Shown in pieces: positions 16,468-24,188 of a DNA stretch of 64,000 nt (position 1 is its first letter; every line of letters starts with the position of its first letter). The stretch lies in the NCBI RefSeq assembly GCF_012933465.1, contig NZ_JABBND010000001.1, forward strand, positions 1,116,001-1,180,000, written 5' to 3'. A program made the position numbers and the translations under genes. Source of the DNA: Actinomycetospora sp. TBRC 11914 (GTDB taxonomy: Bacteria > Actinomycetota > Actinomycetes > Mycobacteriales > Pseudonocardiaceae). The notes beneath the pieces are model-generated. The model did no database searches. It saw nothing but the letters and a program-made list of their open reading frames with translations, and was not told the DNA's origin.

Positions 16468-17982
16468 GTGAGCTCGACGATGCCGTCACGCCCCGAGCCG
16501 GACACCGACCCGGAGCCCGACGAGCATCCGCGCTCCGCCACCCGGCACTCCGCGGACCACCACACCGGCGCGCTGCTCGGCTCGGATCCGCTGCTCGGAC
16601 GGGTCGTCGCCCGGCTCCGCGCCCTCACCGGCGCCGACGCCGGCTGGGTGGTCCGGGTCGACGAGGCCGCGGGCAGCTGGGCGGTCGAGGCCGGCGACGG
16701 GCCGGGGCTGCCGCCCGCCGACGTCGTCGCCGAGGTGGTCGCGACCCGGCAGTCCGCGGTGGTCCCGGCCGGGCCCGGCGGTCGCTCGGTCCTTGCGGTC
16801 CCGGTGCGCCGCGGGCCGCGCCTGGTCGGGGTGTGCGTGGTCGCCGCCGCGGCCCCGCGCCGGACGTACACCGCCGCCGACCGGGGACTGGCCGAACTGG
16901 TCGCCGACTACGCCGCGCTCGCGCTCGCCGACCACGGCGCGCTCGCCGGGCGTGGGCTGATGGAGGGCCTGCGCCAGGAGCTGGCCTGGACCGAGGGCAC
17001 CGGCGTCCGGGCCGACCTCGTCGCCGTCGGCCAGCCCGCGCTCGACGGCCGGGTGGCCGACGAGGTGTTCCGGGTCGTGCAGGAGGCGCTCGCCAACGTG
17101 GTCGCGCACGCCCGGGCCCGTCGGGTCCAGGTGGGCGTCGTCCCCGGGCCGGGGACGCTGACGGTGCTGGTCGAGGACGACGGCCGCGGCTTCGACGTCG
17201 CCGCGCACGGCGGGCTCCACGAGGCCGCGTCCGGGACCCGCCGGGGGCTGGCCGCGATGACCGCCCGCGCCCGGCGTCTCGACGGCGAGCTGGAGATCGA
17301 GAGCGCGCCCGGCGACGGCACCGTGCTGCGGCTGACCGTCCCGTGCGGAGCGGAGCCGGCGTCCCCCGGCCGGACCCGGCCGTCGGTGCTGGTGGCCGCC
17401 GCGCGCCCCGTCGTGCGGGCCGGCGTCGTCCGCCTCCTGCAGCTCGGCGCCCCGGACCTCGGGATGGTCTCGGAGGTCGACGGGTCGGAGGACCTCGCCG
17501 CGACCTGCCGGCTCCTCGACCCGGACGTGCTCGTCGTGGAGCCCGACGTGCTCTCCCCCGACGGCGACCTCGCCGTCGCCCTCGGCCGGGTCGCGGACCT
17601 GCCCGCACCGCCCGCCGTCGTGCTGCTCGCGTCGTCGTGCCCCGACCACCGCCTGCGCACCGCCGTGGCCGCCGGGGTCAAGGGGTGCGTGGGTCCTGAC
17701 GACGGCGGCCGGCTCGCCGCCGTGGTCACCGCGGCCGGGCGCGGGGAGACGTCGTTCGCGCCGGACCAGCTCGGGGTGCTCGCCGCCGCGCCCGAGCGCC
17801 ACCGTGGCGTGACCGCCCGGGAGCAGGAGGTCCGGGGCCTCGTCGCGCAGGGCTTCACCGACCGGCAGATCGCCTCCGCGCTGTCGATCTCGGCGAAGAC
17901 CGTCGAGAAGCACGTCGGCTCGTTGCTGCGCAAGACCGGCGCCCGCAACCGCACGATGCTGGTCCACCTCGGCGGCCGCTGA
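16468..17982 (+). CDS. GAF-HATPase-pseudoreceiver-LuxR hybrid regulator
   Basis: 504 residues from GTG 16468, chosen for GAGGAGG six bases upstream. Domains in order: GAF-like sensor (about 35-155); a histidine-kinase-type ATPase (about 190-292) with N-box EVFRVVQEALAN, G1 box VEDDGRGFD and a G2-like GTRRGLAAM; a receiver-like domain (about 305-415); a LuxR helix-turn-helix (about 446-500, ending VEKHVGSLLRKTGARNR). The dimerisation/phosphotransfer helices with their His are missing. In the receiver the acidic pair is Ala311-Ala312 and the phospho-Asp position is Glu358. It may be an ATP-responsive one-component regulator. Cytoplasmic, with no membrane span. Confidence 0.85.
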   Translation: MSSTMPSRPEPDTDPEPDEHPRSATRHSADHHTGALLGSDPLLGRVVARLRALTGADAGWVVRVDEAAGSWAVEAGDGPGLPPADVVAEVVATRQSAVVPAGPGGRSVLAVPVRRGPRLVGVCVVAAAAPRRTYTAADRGLAELVADYAALALADHGALAGRGLMEGLRQELAWTEGTGVRADLVAVGQPALDGRVADEVFRVVQEALANVVAHARARRVQVGVVPGPGTLTVLVEDDGRGFDVAAHGGLHEAASGTRRGLAAMTARARRLDGELEIESAPGDGTVLRLTVPCGAEPASPGRTRPSVLVAAARPVVRAGVVRLLQLGAPDLGMVSEVDGSEDLAATCRLLDPDVLVVEPDVLSPDGDLAVALGRVADLPAPPAVVLLASSCPDHRLRTAVAAGVKGCVGPDDGGRLAAVVTAAGRGETSFAPDQLGVLAAAPERHRGVTAREQEVRGLVAQGFTDRQIASALSISAKTVEKHVGSLLRKTGARNRTMLVHLGGR

Positions 17983-18040
17983 CGCCGTGTGTGCGTGCGT
18001 TCCCGTGTCCTGACACGGGAACGCACGCACGAGGCGTCAG
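17979..18040. terminator. 62-base bidirectional palindrome spanning both stop codons
   Basis: Core arms GTGCGTGCGTTCCCGTGTC (17991-18009) and complement (18012-18030), perfect over 19 bases; outer arms CTGACGCC (17979-17986) and GGCGTCAG (18033-18040). The TGA of the LuxR hybrid and the TGA of the convergent aldo/keto reductase both lie in the outer arms. Works as a terminator in either direction. Confidence 0.85.
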
Positions 18041-19026
18041 CCGAACGGCAGCAGCTCCCGCGCCACCCCGACCGTCGCCGACAGCCCGCTCACCGGGGTG
18101 AAGCGGTCCGAGGCGTCGTTCAGCGCCCGCCACTCGTCGGGCGTCAGCACGATCTCCGCGGCCGCGCAGTTGCTCTCCAGCTGCGCGACGCTCGACGCGC
18201 CGGGGATGGCCACGACCTCCGGCCGGTGGATCGTCCAGGCCAGCGCGACCTGCGAGGGCGTCGCGTCGTGGGCGTCGGCGACCTCGCGCAGCGTCGAGAT
18301 CAGCGGCCGGGCGCGGCGCAGCGACTCGGGGAGGAAGAGCGGGTTGAGCTGGCGGACCCGGTTGGACGGGCGGTGCTCGGCGTCGAACTTGCCCGAGAGG
18401 AGGCCCTGCGCGAGCGGGCTGTACGCGATGACCGCCCGGCCCGCCTCGGCCGCGTACGGGAGGAGCTCGCGTTCGGTGTCGCGCGCGACGAGGCTGTACT
18501 GGACCTGGTTGGAGATCACCCGGGAGCCCAGGGCGGTCTCGGCCTCCTGCCAGCGGTCGAGCGAGTAGTTGGAGACGCCGACCTCGTCGACGACCCCCGC
18601 GGCCTGCAGCGTCCGCATCCCCGGCATCGTGCGCCGGTCGCCGACGACGGGGTTGGGCTGGTGGACCTGGTAGAGGTCCAGCGGGCGGCGCAGCCGGGCG
18701 GCGCTCGCGACCCCGCGCTGCTCCACGACCGGACCCACCGGGAGCAGCGGGAAGATCTTCGACGCGACGACGGTGGTCGACGGGTCGGCGTCGGCCTGGT
18801 CCAGGGCCTCGCCGAGGATGCGCTCGCTGCGCCCGAAGCCGTAGGCCTCGGCGGTGTCGAACACCGTGATGCCCAGCTCGAGCGCCCGTGTCACGATCCG
18901 CGCGGCCTCCGAGTCCGGGCCGGAGGCGTAGTCGCCGCCGTAGCCCCACTCGGACGACCCGAACTGCCAGGTCCCCAGTCCGATCGCCGACCAGCGCTTC
19001 GCGGTCGGCAGCTCGAGATAGCGCAT
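18037..19026 (-). CDS. Aldo/keto reductase
   Basis: 329 residues from ATG 19026. TIM-barrel NADPH oxidoreductase with the catalytic pattern FDTAEAYG (Asp, Tyr), Lys in VASKIFP and His in LYQVHQPN. Late segments IPGASSVAQLESN and NSQVQYSL-like ISNQVQYSL are the nucleotide-binding and conserved core blocks. Closest to the YajO/Tas-like group acting on carbonyl compounds; substrate unknown. Ends inside a palindromic terminator shared with the LuxR-hybrid gene. Confidence 0.9.
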   Translation of the reverse strand: MRYLELPTAKRWSAIGLGTWQFGSSEWGYGGDYASGPDSEAARIVTRALELGITVFDTAEAYGFGRSERILGEALDQADADPSTTVVASKIFPLLPVGPVVEQRGVASAARLRRPLDLYQVHQPNPVVGDRRTMPGMRTLQAAGVVDEVGVSNYSLDRWQEAETALGSRVISNQVQYSLVARDTERELLPYAAEAGRAVIAYSPLAQGLLSGKFDAEHRPSNRVRQLNPLFLPESLRRARPLISTLREVADAHDATPSQVALAWTIHRPEVVAIPGASSVAQLESNCAAAEIVLTPDEWRALNDASDRFTPVSGLSATVGVARELLPFG

Positions 19027-19035
19027 GTCTCCTTG

Positions 19036-20016
19036 CTACCCGATCACGGCGCCGGCCGTCGCGGCCGCGGCCCGGACCGCGGTGAGCACCTCGGCCACCG
19101 GGAGGTCCTCGAGGCAGGCGGGCCCGGCGTCCGAGAGCGGGCACCCGGCGTCCCACCAGCACACCTGCTCGGTGATCGCGGTCGGGCGGCGGTGCGGGCA
19201 GCCCGGGAAGCCCTGCAGGTCGCGTCCCTCCTCGAGCCCGTAGCGGGTGGCGAGCGTCGGGCCGAAGAGCGCGACGGTGGGGGCACCCACGGCCGCGGCG
19301 ACGCGGACCGGGCCGGTGTCCCCGCCGACGACGACCCCGCCGCGCTCGCCGACCGCGGCGACGCGGGCCGCGAGACCGCGCAGGTCGGTGGGCGGCAGCG
19401 TCGGGACGCCGTCGACGTCCTCCCCCACGGCGGCGACCCCGCGCCCCGCGTCGCGCAGCGCCCGGGCCAGCGCCACCCACCGCGGGGCCGGCCAGCGCTT
19501 GACCGCCATGCCCGCCGCGGGCACGAGGAGCACGGTGCCGTCGGGCAGCGCGGCGGTGGCCTGCCGGCCGGCGGCGCGTTCGTCGTCGCCGAGGACGACC
19601 CGCGGCGGGCGGACCCGGTCGGCGATGACGCCCTCGGCGGCGAGGATCCGCTGGTAGCGCTCGCCGACGAGCTCGTCGGGCGGCGGGGACCGCCACAGGT
19701 TGGACACCGCGCGGGTGCCGCGGGCGGCCGCGTCGTCGTCGACGAGGTCGCCGATGCCGTCGAAGCGGGTGGTGGTGACGACGAGGTCCGGCGCGAGGTC
19801 GGCGAGCGCGCTCCCGACGGCGGCCCGCTCGGCGTGCGGCGCGGAGACCCGCACCGCGGACACCGCCGGGTCGCGCTCCAGCAGCACGGCGCCGGGGGCG
19901 TGGGTGAGCACGACGAGCTCGCCGCCGGGGTCGGCGTCGCGCAGGGCGTGCACCGAGGGCAGCACCATGACGAGGTCCCCGAGGCCCCCGAGCAGGTCGA
20001 CGACGAGCGTCCTCAC
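19036..20016 (-). CDS. Glycosyltransferase family 9 (heptosyltransferase-like)
   Basis: 326 residues from GTG 20016, overlapping the upstream glycosyltransferase by GTGA. GT-B fold: N-terminal LLGGLGDLVMVLPSVHALR (the G-x-GD loop) and C-terminal GGDTGPVRVAAAVGAPTVALFGPT donor-binding block. The last 50 residues carry four cysteines (GCPH, VCWW, GCPL, ACLED), as in many actinobacterial GT9 proteins. Actinomycetes lack LPS, so it probably builds an extracellular glycan or glycolipid. Forms an operon with the GT4-like gene. Confidence 0.87.
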   Translation of the reverse strand: MRTLVVDLLGGLGDLVMVLPSVHALRDADPGGELVVLTHAPGAVLLERDPAVSAVRVSAPHAERAAVGSALADLAPDLVVTTTRFDGIGDLVDDDAAARGTRAVSNLWRSPPPDELVGERYQRILAAEGVIADRVRPPRVVLGDDERAAGRQATAALPDGTVLLVPAAGMAVKRWPAPRWVALARALRDAGRGVAAVGEDVDGVPTLPPTDLRGLAARVAAVGERGGVVVGGDTGPVRVAAAVGAPTVALFGPTLATRYGLEEGRDLQGFPGCPHRRPTAITEQVCWWDAGCPLSDAGPACLEDLPVAEVLTAVRAAAATAGAVIG

Positions 20017-21164
20017 CGGCCGACCTCCGCGTAGACGTCGCGGTGGCGGGCGGCGAGCGTGTCCCAGTCGCGTCCGGCGAGCAGCTCGCGGCCGCCCGCG
20101 GCCACGGCGGCGGCGAGCTCCCGGTCGTCGAGGAGCCGGCGCAGCGCGGTGACGAGGACCCCCGCGTCGCGGACCGCGGGCGCCACCACGACCGTCTTCC
20201 CGTCCACGAGCTCGCCGTCGGGCTCCTGGTCGGGGCGGCGGGTCACGATCGTGGGCAGGCCGTGGTCGAGCGTGGCGAGCAGGGCGCCGGACTTGGTGGT
20301 GGCCCCGGCGGTGAACGGGAGCGCGGCGAGGTCGGCCGCCGACAGCGCGGCGGACACCTCCTCGGCCGGGACGTGGCCGGTGATGACGACGCGGTCGGTC
20401 ATCCCCGCGGCCTCGACGTGCGCGGTGAGCTCGTCGCGGAACGCGGCCGCCTCGTCGGCGGGCAGCGCCAGCGAGGTGAACCCGCCGAGGACCAGCAGCC
20501 GCAGCCGCGGGTGGTCGGCGGCGAGCTCGGCGAGCGCGTCGACGAGGTAGCGCACGCCCTTGACCGGGTGCACGAACCCGAAGAAGGCGACCACCTCGGC
20601 GTCGTCGGGCAGCGACCACCGGGCGCGGGTGGCCGCCCGGTCGGTCCCGGGCACGACGGTGACGTTGGGCGGGATCGGCAGGCGGTGCCGCCGCGCCGCG
20701 GGGAAGCGGTCGCGCAGCGCGGCCTCGTGCTCCGCGTTGGTGGTGACCACGGCGGCGCTGCGCGGCACGAGGCGCCCGGTCTCGCGGTCGAGCAGCCGGC
20801 GACGCTCGAGCGGCGCCCAGATCGTGCCCGGCAACCGCGGCGCCCAGGACCACCAGCCGTACTCGTGCACGGTGGTCACGAGCGGAAGCGACCCGACCCC
20901 GTCGGCGACGAGCAGGCCCGGCCAGCCGGAGAAGCCGAACGCCGAGGGCGCGAACTGCAGGTGGACGACGTCGACGTCCGCGCCCCGCACCTCCCGGACG
21001 GCGCGCCACGCCCCACGCGGCCCGGGGTCGACGGGCACGTCGAGGACCTCGGTGCCCGCGTCGCGCAGCGCCTCGACCAGCCGGCGGGTGTAGTCGGCCA
21101 CGCCGTCCTGGGCGGGGTCGGCGCGGCCGTGCAGCATCGCGACACGGGCGGCGGGTACGGGCAC
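20013..21164 (-). CDS. Glycosyltransferase (GT4-like, GT-B fold)
   Basis: About 383 residues from GTG 21164; the start is uncertain because no clear ribosome site is visible. N-terminal VAMLHGRADPAQDGVADYTRRLVEAL is the acceptor-side loop of family-4 enzymes, and PPNVTVVPGTDRAA precedes the C-terminal donor domain with FFGFVHPVKGVRYLVDAL and TKSGALLATLDHGLPTIV. The usual E-x7-E motif is weakened. Coupled to the GT9 gene, so the two probably act on one glycan. Confidence 0.83.
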   Translation of the reverse strand: MPVPAARVAMLHGRADPAQDGVADYTRRLVEALRDAGTEVLDVPVDPGPRGAWRAVREVRGADVDVVHLQFAPSAFGFSGWPGLLVADGVGSLPLVTTVHEYGWWSWAPRLPGTIWAPLERRRLLDRETGRLVPRSAAVVTTNAEHEAALRDRFPAARRHRLPIPPNVTVVPGTDRAATRARWSLPDDAEVVAFFGFVHPVKGVRYLVDALAELAADHPRLRLLVLGGFTSLALPADEAAAFRDELTAHVEAAGMTDRVVITGHVPAEEVSAALSAADLAALPFTAGATTKSGALLATLDHGLPTIVTRRPDQEPDGELVDGKTVVVAPAVRDAGVLVTALRRLLDDRELAAAVAAGGRELLAGRDWDTLAARHRDVYAEVGR

Positions 21165-21481
21165 GACAGCGGCGCTACCCCGCCCGGGCCCCTCGCCACA
21201 CCTGCTCCGGCGGGACGGTGCGCGGGTCACTCGTTCCGCTGAACGGGCGACATGATCCGTGACGGTGGAGGGGACCGGGCAGTTTGTCCCCATGTCGCCC
21301 GGCTGCACCGCCCGGTGATCCACGAGCCAGCAGCCGATCGAGCTCGTCGCCCCGCGGGGCGGCGGTCCGGGTCCGAGGGCCCGGTCACCGGTGCTCCCAG
21401 GTCACCGGTGGCCGGGCCTTCGGCGTGCGGGTCCCCGGCCCGGTCCGGTGCGATCCCGCGGCCGGCGGGTACCTGCTCGCC
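21165..21481. promoter_or_regulatory. Divergent promoter region of the glycosyltransferases with a leader hairpin
   Basis: 317 bases without a gene. Direct repeats GGTCACCGGTG form part of a hairpin: arms 21378-21392 and 21404-21418, 14 of 15 Watson-Crick pairs plus one G-U, 11-base loop, followed by TT. It lies 64 bases before the rightward GT9 start and could attenuate that gene. No promoter boxes assigned. Confidence 0.5.
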
Positions 21482-22588
21482 GTGACCGCCCCCGCCGCCA
21501 CCGACCTGCCCGGCCTCCCCGTCCACCCCGCGGCCCACCGGCCCGGCGTCGGGGACCCGGACTGGGCGGCGATGGCCCGCATCCTCGTCGTGCGCCCGGA
21601 CAACGTCGGCGACGTGATCATGACGGTGCCCGCGCTGCGCGCCCTGCGGGCCGCGGCGCCCGCCGCGCGCATCGACCTGCTCGCCTCGCCCGCCGGCGCG
21701 GCCGTCGCCCCGCTGATCGACGAGATCGACGGGGTCGTCACCGCCTCGGTGTCCTGGCAGCGGCTCCCCGGCGCCCCGGAGCCCGGGGCCGACGGCGACC
21801 CCGACGGTGCCCTGGTCACCGAGCTCGCCGCCCGCGGCTACGACGCGGCCGTCGTCCTCACCTCGTTCTCCCAGTCACCATGGCCCGCGGCCGCGATCTG
21901 CCGGCGCGCCGGGATCGGCGTCCGCGTCGGGACCAGCAAGGAGTTCGGCGGCGACGCGCTCACGCACTGGGTGCCCGCGCCGCCCGACCACGGGCACCAG
22001 GTCGACCGGGCCCTCGAGGTCCTCGGCGCGGTCGGGGTCCCGGCGCGCGGGACGGGGCTCGCCGTCCGGGTGCCCGCCGACGCCGACGTGCCGGCGCCCG
22101 CCGGGCGCTACGTCGTCGTCGCCCCGGGCGCCAGCTGCCCGTCCCGGCGCTGGCCGCCCGAGCGGTTCGCCGAGGTCGGGCGGGCGCTCGCCGAGCGGGG
22201 CTGGACGGTGGTGGTAACCGGCACGGCGAAGGAGGCCGAGCTCGTCGACCGGGCCGCGGCGGGCGTGCCCGGAGCGCACCGCCTCGTCGGCACCCTCGAC
22301 CTCGGGGGGCTGGCGGCGCTCGTCGCCGGCGCGGACGCCGTCGTCGTGAACAACTCCGGCGGGGCTCACCTCGCCGACGCGCTGGGCACCCCGATCGTCG
22401 AGCTGTTCGCCGGGACCGAGGAGGTCGGGCAGTACGCGCCGCGCACCGCGCCGGCGCGGGTCCTGACGCGGCCGGTGTCCTGCGCCCCCTGCCGCCAGCT
22501 GGTGTGCCCGTTCGGGCAGGAGTGCCTCGACGTCGCGCCCGCGGAGGTCGTGGCGGCCGTCGACGCCCTCACACACATACCGGACTGA
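21482..22588 (+). CDS. Glycosyltransferase family 9
   Basis: 368 residues from GTG 21482; ATG 21572 near MARILVVRPDNVGD is a possible later start, since neither has a strong ribosome site. GT9 pattern: RPDNVGDVIMTVPALRALR at the start, VVAPGASCPSRRWPPERFAEV in the middle, VVVNNSGGAHLADALGTPIVELFAGT as donor block, and a four-cysteine tail (SCAPC, VCPFGQEC). Paralogue of the minus-strand GT9 gene across the divergent promoter. Confidence 0.87.
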   Translation: MTAPAATDLPGLPVHPAAHRPGVGDPDWAAMARILVVRPDNVGDVIMTVPALRALRAAAPAARIDLLASPAGAAVAPLIDEIDGVVTASVSWQRLPGAPEPGADGDPDGALVTELAARGYDAAVVLTSFSQSPWPAAAICRRAGIGVRVGTSKEFGGDALTHWVPAPPDHGHQVDRALEVLGAVGVPARGTGLAVRVPADADVPAPAGRYVVVAPGASCPSRRWPPERFAEVGRALAERGWTVVVTGTAKEAELVDRAAAGVPGAHRLVGTLDLGGLAALVAGADAVVVNNSGGAHLADALGTPIVELFAGTEEVGQYAPRTAPARVLTRPVSCAPCRQLVCPFGQECLDVAPAEVVAAVDALTHIPD

Positions 22589-22608
22589 TCAGCTGGGCAC
22601 CCCCGCCC

Positions 22609-22914
22609 GTGCCTGAGACCACCGCCGACGGTCACTGGATCGTCGTCGACGGCCGACGGTGGCGCGCGACCGATCCGGCGATCCCGGAGAGCGACGCGTC
22701 CCGGTTGCGGCGCTGGCTGATGGCCGCCCGGCGGGACGTCGGGACGGCCACCCGGGCCGGCGACCAGGACGCCGAGCGGTCGGCGCGCCGCCGCGTCCAC
22801 GCGGCGAAGACCGCGCTGGGCGAACGCGGCCCGCGGTGGTGGGAGCAGTCCGACGACGAGCGCCGCGCGCGCTGGTCGGACGGGCTGGAGCAGGCCGGGA
22901 CCGAGGGCTACTGA
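22609..22914 (+). CDS. Small conserved actinobacterial protein
   Basis: 101 residues from GTG 22609. Pattern: WIVVDGRRWRATDPAIPE at residues 10-27, then an arginine-rich helix and RRVHAAKTALGERGPRWWE. I recognise this layout as a small protein family common in actinobacteria, sometimes mislabelled as a biopolymer transporter; no function is known to me. High charge and two Trp-rich ends suggest a soluble, possibly nucleic-acid-binding protein, but that is a guess. Lies 20 bases after the GT9 gene. Confidence 0.7.
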   Translation: MPETTADGHWIVVDGRRWRATDPAIPESDASRLRRWLMAARRDVGTATRAGDQDAERSARRRVHAAKTALGERGPRWWEQSDDERRARWSDGLEQAGTEGY

Positions 22915-22956
22915 GCCCCGGGGCCCGTGGACATCCCCGAACAGCAGGAGAGCACC

Positions 22957-23397
22957 GTGACCACCCCGAACACCGAGCGCGACCACAACGACCCGGACCC
23001 GGCCCGCTCCAGCGCGACGCTGTCCGCCTTCACCGGCCAGGTGCAGCGCCGGCTCGGCCTGGAGACCGAGAGCGAGGCCGAGCTCCTCACGCGGGCGACG
23101 CTGAACGAGTTCGGCAAGGCGGTCAGCTCCGGCATCGCGCAGGACCTCACCGTGACCCTGCCGCCCGAGCTGTCCGCCGAACTGCGCGCCCAGCACCAGT
23201 CCGACGACCAGGCCCGCGCGGTCGACAAGGCGGCGTTCGTCGACGCCGTCAGCGGCGCGGTGCACTCGGTCGACGCCGACGAGGTGGAGCGCCAGGTCGA
23301 GCAGGTGCTCCGGCTGCTGCGCGAGTGGCTGCCCGAGGACCAGGTCGACCGCACCCTCGAGCAGCTGCCCGGCGGGCTCGCCGAGCTGATGCGCTGA
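22957..23397 (+). CDS. DUF2267 protein
   Basis: 146 residues from GTG 22957, chosen for AGGAG seven bases upstream. All-helical acidic protein with the DUF2267 pattern: LLTRATLNEFGKAVSSGIAQDLTVTLPPEL, VDKAAFVDAVSGAV, and LREWLPEDQVDRTLEQLP. The family often has two such repeats; here one full unit. Often found near stress genes; the biochemical role is unknown. Followed directly by a strong terminator. Confidence 0.83.
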   Translation: MTTPNTERDHNDPDPARSSATLSAFTGQVQRRLGLETESEAELLTRATLNEFGKAVSSGIAQDLTVTLPPELSAELRAQHQSDDQARAVDKAAFVDAVSGAVHSVDADEVERQVEQVLRLLREWLPEDQVDRTLEQLPGGLAELMR

Positions 23398-23407
23398 CCC
23401 GACCGCC

Positions 23408-23444
23408 GGGCACCGTCGGCCACCCCCGATGGCCGACGGTGCCC
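23408..23444. terminator. 15-base perfect bidirectional hairpin
   Basis: Arms GGGCACCGTCGGCCA and its complement at 23430-23444 with a 7-base loop, in the gap between two convergent genes, so it can serve both. Confidence 0.85.
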
Positions 23445-23457
23445 GTGGTCGCCGCGG

Positions 23458-24090
23458 TCAGCGCCGCGGGTTCGTGGCGCCCGGGTCGGTGATCGGGGCC
23501 GGGTCGCCGGCCGGCGGGGTCGGCTCCTTCGTCCTCGTGGGCCGGGTGGGCCTGGTCGGCTCCGCCGGGTCCGAGGGCTCGGCCGGCTTCGTGGGCTGCG
23601 TGGCCGGCGGGTCCTGCGTGGCCGGCGGTGCCGCGGGGGGCGCGGCGACCGGCGGGGCGGCCGGGGCCGCCGCGACCGGCGCGGGCACGACCGGGGCGGC
23701 GGTCCGCACGACGCGCGCCGCGGTCCGGGTCGCGGTGTCGGTGGGGGCGTCGGACGTGGTCGGATCGGTGGTCGGCGCCGGGTCGCCGGTGGCCTCGTCG
23801 GTGCTCGGGGCGGGCCCGAGCGCCGGCAGCACGGGCGCGGCCGGCACCGAGGCGGCGGCGCCGGTCGGGACCGTCGCCACCCCCGCCATGGCCGCGAGGC
23901 TCGTCACCGGGGCCACGCCGGTGGCCACGACCAGGCCCAGGGCGGCGGTCGCGGCGACGACGAAGCCCAGCAGGGAGTGCGCGGCCCCCGGCACGCCCGG
24001 CCGTCGGCCCGGGGAGCGGACCTCGGCCTCGATCAGCGAGGTCTCCGGCTCGGGCACCTGCGGCTCCGGAGGCGGCGGCGGGGGTGTCAC
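23458..24090 (-). CDS. Proline/alanine/threonine-rich single-span membrane protein
   Basis: 210 residues from GTG 24090; no ribosome site, so the message may be leaderless. A short cytoplasmic N-terminus starting MTPPPPPPEP is followed by one membrane helix (about 38-62, HSLLGFVVAATAALGLVV). The rest is low-complexity Pro, Ala and Thr, which would face outside. No recognisable domain. Such proteins are often wall-spanning or decorated by O-mannosylation, which is inference. Convergent with the DUF2267 gene. Confidence 0.55.
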   Translation of the reverse strand: MTPPPPPPEPQVPEPETSLIEAEVRSPGRRPGVPGAAHSLLGFVVAATAALGLVVATGVAPVTSLAAMAGVATVPTGAAASVPAAPVLPALGPAPSTDEATGDPAPTTDPTTSDAPTDTATRTAARVVRTAAPVVPAPVAAAPAAPPVAAPPAAPPATQDPPATQPTKPAEPSDPAEPTRPTRPTRTKEPTPPAGDPAPITDPGATNPRR

Positions 24091-24188
24091 GCGAGGATCA
24101 ACGACGTCACCCGTTCAGGGGTGACGCTTCTGAGTGGACCGACCACGGCGGGTGAGCATCGTCCCCGCCGTGGTCGCCCACAGTGATC

